Assembly (NCBI GenBank): GCA_017417025.1
Contig: JAFPZY010000051.1
Span: 1 to 61,646, forward strand
Length of the DNA stretch: 61,646 nucleotides
Origin: Paludibacteraceae bacterium
GTDB lineage: Bacteria; Bacteroidota; Bacteroidia; Bacteroidales; Paludibacteraceae
Direction of reading: 5' to 3'
The stretch's first letter is position 1. Every line of letters begins with the position of its first letter. The position numbers and the translations under genes are program-made. Shown here piece after piece: positions 60,985 through 61,646 of this stretch. The notes under the pieces were generated by a model. That model did no database searches. It was not told the origin of the DNA and saw nothing but the letters and a program-made list of their open reading frames with translations.

Positions 60985-61017
60985 CTTGCATATGTCGAAA
61001 AAATGTAGTACCTTTGC
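60985..61017 (+). promoter_or_regulatory. Bacteroidota promoter for the cupin gene
   Basis: CTTG, 20 nt, TACCTTTGC, ending 39 nt before the ATG at 61056. The 103-nt gap to the HxlR promoter is AT-rich and would be the place for an HxlR operator. Confidence 0.75.
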
Positions 61018-61055
61018 ACTCGATTTTGAAACACAAACACAAAAATTATACGATT

Positions 61056-61511
61056 ATGAAACAGATTGAAACAATAAAGAGCGGAAAGAATTTCACCGCC
61101 GTAACAGCAGGTACTTTTGATGAGATTATTGAACACGAACTGCCGATGGGTCCCGATTTCACCCTCAAAGGCAAAGTCTTTTTAGGCCAAGCTTTGGGTG
61201 CTACCGGAGCAGAGTTGTCTTACCAGACACTTGTTCCCGGACAAGACAGCGGTTTCCTTCACACGCACAAAACGCACGAGGAGTTGTATTTCATTCTTCG
61301 TGGCGAAGGTACGTACCAAGTGGACGGCGAGCAATTCCCTGTTAAGGAGGGAGCTGTGGTACGTGTTGCACCGGAAGGCAAACGTGCGTTGAAGAACACC
61401 GGCAAAGAGAACTTGACTATGCTTTGCATCCAATACAAAGCGAATGCGTTCACCGATGCAGACAGCCCCATGACGGATGGCACTATCCTGAATGAGCCGC
61501 TGAATTGGTAA
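61056..61511 (+). CDS. cupin domain protein
   Basis: 151 residues. Single cupin barrel with motif 1 around SGFLHTHKTHEELYFILRGEG (metal-binding His/His/Glu) and motif 2 VVRVAPEGKRALKNTGKENL. It could be a small metal-dependent enzyme or a ligand-binding protein. An upstream in-frame start lies on the promoter and is not used. It is divergent from hxlR and 31 nt upstream of a radical SAM gene. Confidence 0.88.
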   Translation: MKQIETIKSGKNFTAVTAGTFDEIIEHELPMGPDFTLKGKVFLGQALGATGAELSYQTLVPGQDSGFLHTHKTHEELYFILRGEGTYQVDGEQFPVKEGAVVRVAPEGKRALKNTGKENLTMLCIQYKANAFTDADSPMTDGTILNEPLNW

Positions 61512-61542
61512 TTGAACTTGTCGTGATTATCAAAAGAATAAT

Positions 61543-61646
61543 ATGAGTGAAATACTTATTTCCGAGAAGCAAGTGCAGAGTGTGATGACCAAGTCGTCAC
61601 TGCCCGTGGGCGGTTACTCGGTGAACCCGTATGTGGGGTGTACACA
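61543..61646 (+). CDS. radical SAM protein, N-terminus (cut by window edge)
   Basis: 34 codons, starting MSEILISEKQVQSVMTKSSL and reaching SVNPYVGCT at the window edge. The NPYVGCT block is the beginning of the Cx3Cx2C cluster region of SPL-like radical SAM proteins, including the 'radical SAM mobile pair' proteins of Bacteroidota. The pair partner would lie beyond the window. The family assignment rests on this short stretch. Confidence 0.6.
   Translation, partial: MSEILISEKQVQSVMTKSSLPVGGYSVNPYVGCT

Overview
The window reads as a piece of a Bacteroidales chromosome (Bacteroidota; Prevotellaceae or a close relative is my guess). Promoters follow the Bacteroidota pattern TTTG / TAnnTTTG(C): I found 18 with a spacer of exactly 20 nt, one with 19 nt and one with only a -7 box. 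Shine-Dalgarno sites are not evident. The gene families (DUF2851, short CstA, PepSY-like, Bacteroidota LptC, DUF4143 ATPase, MBOAT/SGNH pair, RND pump fused to an outer-membrane factor, THUMP-like methyltransferase) are typical of that group.

Layout. 1-4251: end of an unidentified gene, a bidirectional terminator, tRNA-Ser(CGA), then a leftward operon of acyl-ACP thioesterase, serine acetyltransferase and DUF2851. 4252-8270: gmd-fcl (GDP-L-fucose), a prolyl-tRNA editing deacylase and a secreted protein. 8255-9607: rsmG and yebC, leftward. 9815-13985: outer-membrane protein, TPR protein, LptC, FabG. 14067-18012: lysS-gpsA-pgi, leftward. 18394-19158: a DUF2400 protein. 19315-31677: a long leftward cluster dxs-trkA-trkH-SGNH-MBOAT-coaE-cstA-engB-usp-secreted protein. 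31899-42199: GH29 fucosidase, a large repeat field, adaptor plus RND-TolC fusion, Na/Pi symporter, PepSY-like protein and a small membrane protein. 42403-49738: sialidase-like lipoprotein, THUMP-like methyltransferase (leftward), then glucosaminidase-dciA-mutS2-folK-C_GCAxxG. 49777-52417: a two-gene DUF4384 plus caspase-like lipoprotein unit. 52801-56115: a DUF4143 ATPase flanked by a direct duplication, and a GH106-like gene interrupted by an amber codon. 56249-58998: two tRNA-Ala genes, lpdA, a NUDIX hydrolase and rnpB. 59011-61646: repeats, a hypothetical gene, and an HxlR / cupin / radical SAM group cut by the right edge.

The most unusual signal is in the non-coding DNA. Thirteen tandem arrays with different unit sequences lie between genes, and every one has a period of 11, 22, 33 or 44 bp. 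Tandem repeats inside genes here have other periods (45, 30 and 36 bp). Several arrays sit in transcribed leaders just downstream of a recognisable promoter (gmd, the DUF4143 ATPase region, the 59408 gene). I know of no described system that produces a shared 11-nt module in unrelated repeats, so this is my main candidate for something new.

Other notable points are a methyltransferase with no standard start codon downstream of its promoter (AUC suspected), an inner-membrane RND pump fused in frame to an outer-membrane lipoprotein that keeps its lipobox, a caspase-like lipoprotein whose two halves differ in base composition, a duplicated promoter cassette, and coding-like sequence just after the stop codons of two genes.
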